NCBI GenBank assembly: GCA_022779305.1
Contig: JALFSW010000047.1
Coordinates: 1-41,165 of the forward strand
Reading direction: 5' to 3'
DNA length: 41,165 nt
Source: Prevotella sp.
GTDB taxonomy: Bacteria; Bacteroidota; Bacteroidia; Bacteroidales; Bacteroidaceae
Positions 40,068 through 41,165 of the stretch are shown here, one piece after another. Under the pieces are notes generated by a model. It made no database searches and was not told the origin of the DNA. It saw nothing but the letters and a program-made list of their open reading frames with translations. A program made the translations under genes and the position numbers. Each line of letters opens with the position of its first letter. The stretch's first letter is position 1.

Positions 40068-40925
40068 TTATATCTTTTTTATGCGATAAAACTTCACCCA
40101 ATCAATATCCATAAACGCTGGTAACTCGTGTTCTCGAAGGTCTTTTAACCACGGATTTCCCCACTGCATATCAATGCGTAAATATTTTTTGTCTTCATAG
40201 GGAAACTGCCCTACAATATTTTCCTTTCTTTCATATATTTTTACAGGTACGTTGTTGACTGAAAAAATAAGACAATTGGGCAGTACTTCAACTGCATAGA
40301 TATTCCAATCTTCGGGCTTTACGTTTATGGTAACATTGCGTTCTTGTTCGCTTTCTTTTTTTAGCATAGTGCCGTAATAATTGTGTGCTGTCATCACAAC
40401 CTTTTGATCATGATTATAGCGTTCTATAATGTCGATTTCTGCCCATCTTGGGTCGTTCAAACCATAGCCATTGTTTACCAACCATATTGCTGGCCAGCAG
40501 CCCATTGCACCTTTTAGTCGAGCTTTTACTTCAACCTTTCCATAGGTTATTCCTTGTTTGTGTTCTGTTGTTATACCGCCTGTGATTACCCTTGCAGTGT
40601 CATTCTTATTGGTATTGCGTTTGCAATAAAGACGCAGATAACCATTCTTTAGTTGGTAAAGTGATGTGTCGTCAGACATATGACATGCCCAAGCCGTGGC
40701 TTTTCGTTTAATCTTTTGCCAAATGTTTGGATTCAAAGAAACTTTTTTAAAATCTTCTTTCCACATTAAGCTGTAGCTGCGTTCTTTTTTATATTTTGTC
40801 AGCAGAACTTCCAATTTTTCTTTCTTCTCCGATTGTGTGGAAAACAAGTGAACAGCCAATAGAATGCCTGTACCGAGCATTACAATACAGCTTAAGGTGA
40901 AAATTCTTTTCTTTATGTTCATCAT
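40068..40925 (-). CDS. Glycoside hydrolase family 16 protein, membrane-anchored or secreted
   Basis: 285 residues (or 284 from the second ATG). N-terminal hydrophobic segment (about 8-29, TLSCIVMLGTGILLAVHLF) is a signal or anchor. The GH16 jelly roll follows: WKEDFKKVSLNPNIWQ, ITTEHKQGITYGKVEVKARL, CWPAIWLVNNG, and catalytic EIDIIE (about 160-165, nucleophile and acid-base in ExDxxE), ending FMDIDWVKFYRI. Members cut beta-1,3/1,4-glucans or galactans. Its position beside glycosyltransferases suggests trimming of a polymer made by the cluster (inference). It has its own promoter at 40963-40970. Confidence 0.9.
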   Translation of the reverse strand: MMNIKKRIFTLSCIVMLGTGILLAVHLFSTQSEKKEKLEVLLTKYKKERSYSLMWKEDFKKVSLNPNIWQKIKRKATAWACHMSDDTSLYQLKNGYLRLYCKRNTNKNDTARVITGGITTEHKQGITYGKVEVKARLKGAMGCWPAIWLVNNGYGLNDPRWAEIDIIERYNHDQKVVMTAHNYYGTMLKKESEQERNVTINVKPEDWNIYAVEVLPNCLIFSVNNVPVKIYERKENIVGQFPYEDKKYLRIDMQWGNPWLKDLREHELPAFMDIDWVKFYRIKKI

Positions 40926-40962
40926 TTCGATGGTTTTATGCTTTTACTATTTATTATTTCTG

Positions 40963-40970
40963 CAAAGTTA
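40963..40970 (-). promoter_or_regulatory. -7 box of GH16 gene
   Basis: Minus-strand TAACTTTG, full match to TAnnTTTG, with TTGG about 20 bases upstream as -33. The start codon is 37 bp downstream. Confidence 0.65.
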
Positions 40971-41024
40971 TACTTCTTCTATAATATAAACCAAGATTTT
41001 AAAGAAATATTTTCAAGTTCATTT

Positions 41025-41165
41025 AACCCCAATCGGTCATTAGACCGAGAGAGCTTTCTTTTTGTCTTATTTATTCCCTTACCAATATCTTGCAGCTACT
41101 TGTCGGCATCTTCTTCTGCGTTTTATCTTGAAGTAGCCCGCTACATCTGCGATAAAACGCAGAAC
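41025..41165 (+). repeat. Dispersed repeat, copy 6 (cut by right edge)
   Basis: Begins AACCCCAATCGGTCATTAGA. The central stem TTCTGCGTTTTATC/GATAAAACGCAGAA is perfect over 14 bp around GTAGC-CC-GCTAC. The right end lies beyond the window. Confidence 0.9.

Overview
The window comes from a member of the Bacteroidales, most likely Prevotellaceae. The evidence is: Bacteroidetes-type -7 boxes (TAnnTTTG) in front of many genes, Bacteroidetes-only families (DUF5689, DUF4835, DUF4348, DUF3127, Wzi-type barrel), many short-signal lipoproteins, a TonB-dependent receptor, and the gene order dnaN-exonuclease-coaBC-DUF4835-recN. No rRNA, tRNA, CRISPR array, integrase or intact transposase was seen. Most of the window is ordinary chromosome.

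Layout. 1-3732 (minus): ftsE, lysC and two glycosyltransferases, the last running off the left edge. 4221-13098: a nucleic-acid-themed region with a NUC1-type endonuclease lipoprotein, rpmE2, and a minus operon of TonB-dependent receptor, DUF5689 lipoprotein and OB-fold lipoprotein. Diverging from it is a plus operon of secreted EEP-family nuclease, UDG-superfamily protein and uridine kinase. 13224-14906: a lipoprotein and a glutathione peroxidase, divergent. 15683-23146 (minus): dnaN, a DEDDh exonuclease, coaBC, a DUF4835 protein, recN and a trypsin-like/TPR protein. 23380-28492: a DUF3127 protein with an SSB-like tail, an MBL hydrolase, murB, a DUF4348 lipoprotein and pheS. 28598-33671: a miniature secreted protein, a UvrD helicase with an embedded exonuclease, and a phosphohexomutase. 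34013-38259: envelope proteins, a Wzi-like barrel operon and crcB. 38436-40925: sugar transferase, glycosyltransferase and GH16 protein, probably exopolysaccharide related.

The most striking structure is not a gene. Six copies (one cut by the right edge) of a 196-197 bp intergenic element occur in both orientations. Its 20-bp terminal inverted repeats read AACCCAAATCGGTCATTAGA. It also has a conserved central palindrome (GTAGC-CC-GCTAC) and paired arms that change together between copies, so it folds as DNA or RNA. Solo ends occur at three further places. Two smaller repeat families lie next to copies: about 50-bp palindromes built from IS3/IS150-type transposon ends, and hairpins containing GCCTCAGTT.

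The main functional hypothesis is that 4221-13098 is a system for using extracellular nucleic acid: surface nuclease, OB-fold surface lipoproteins, TonB-dependent import, periplasmic or secreted EEP nuclease, and uridine salvage. A second hypothesis is a shared operator (TAGGGAAAAYCCCT) in front of two envelope genes, at about the same distance from both promoters.
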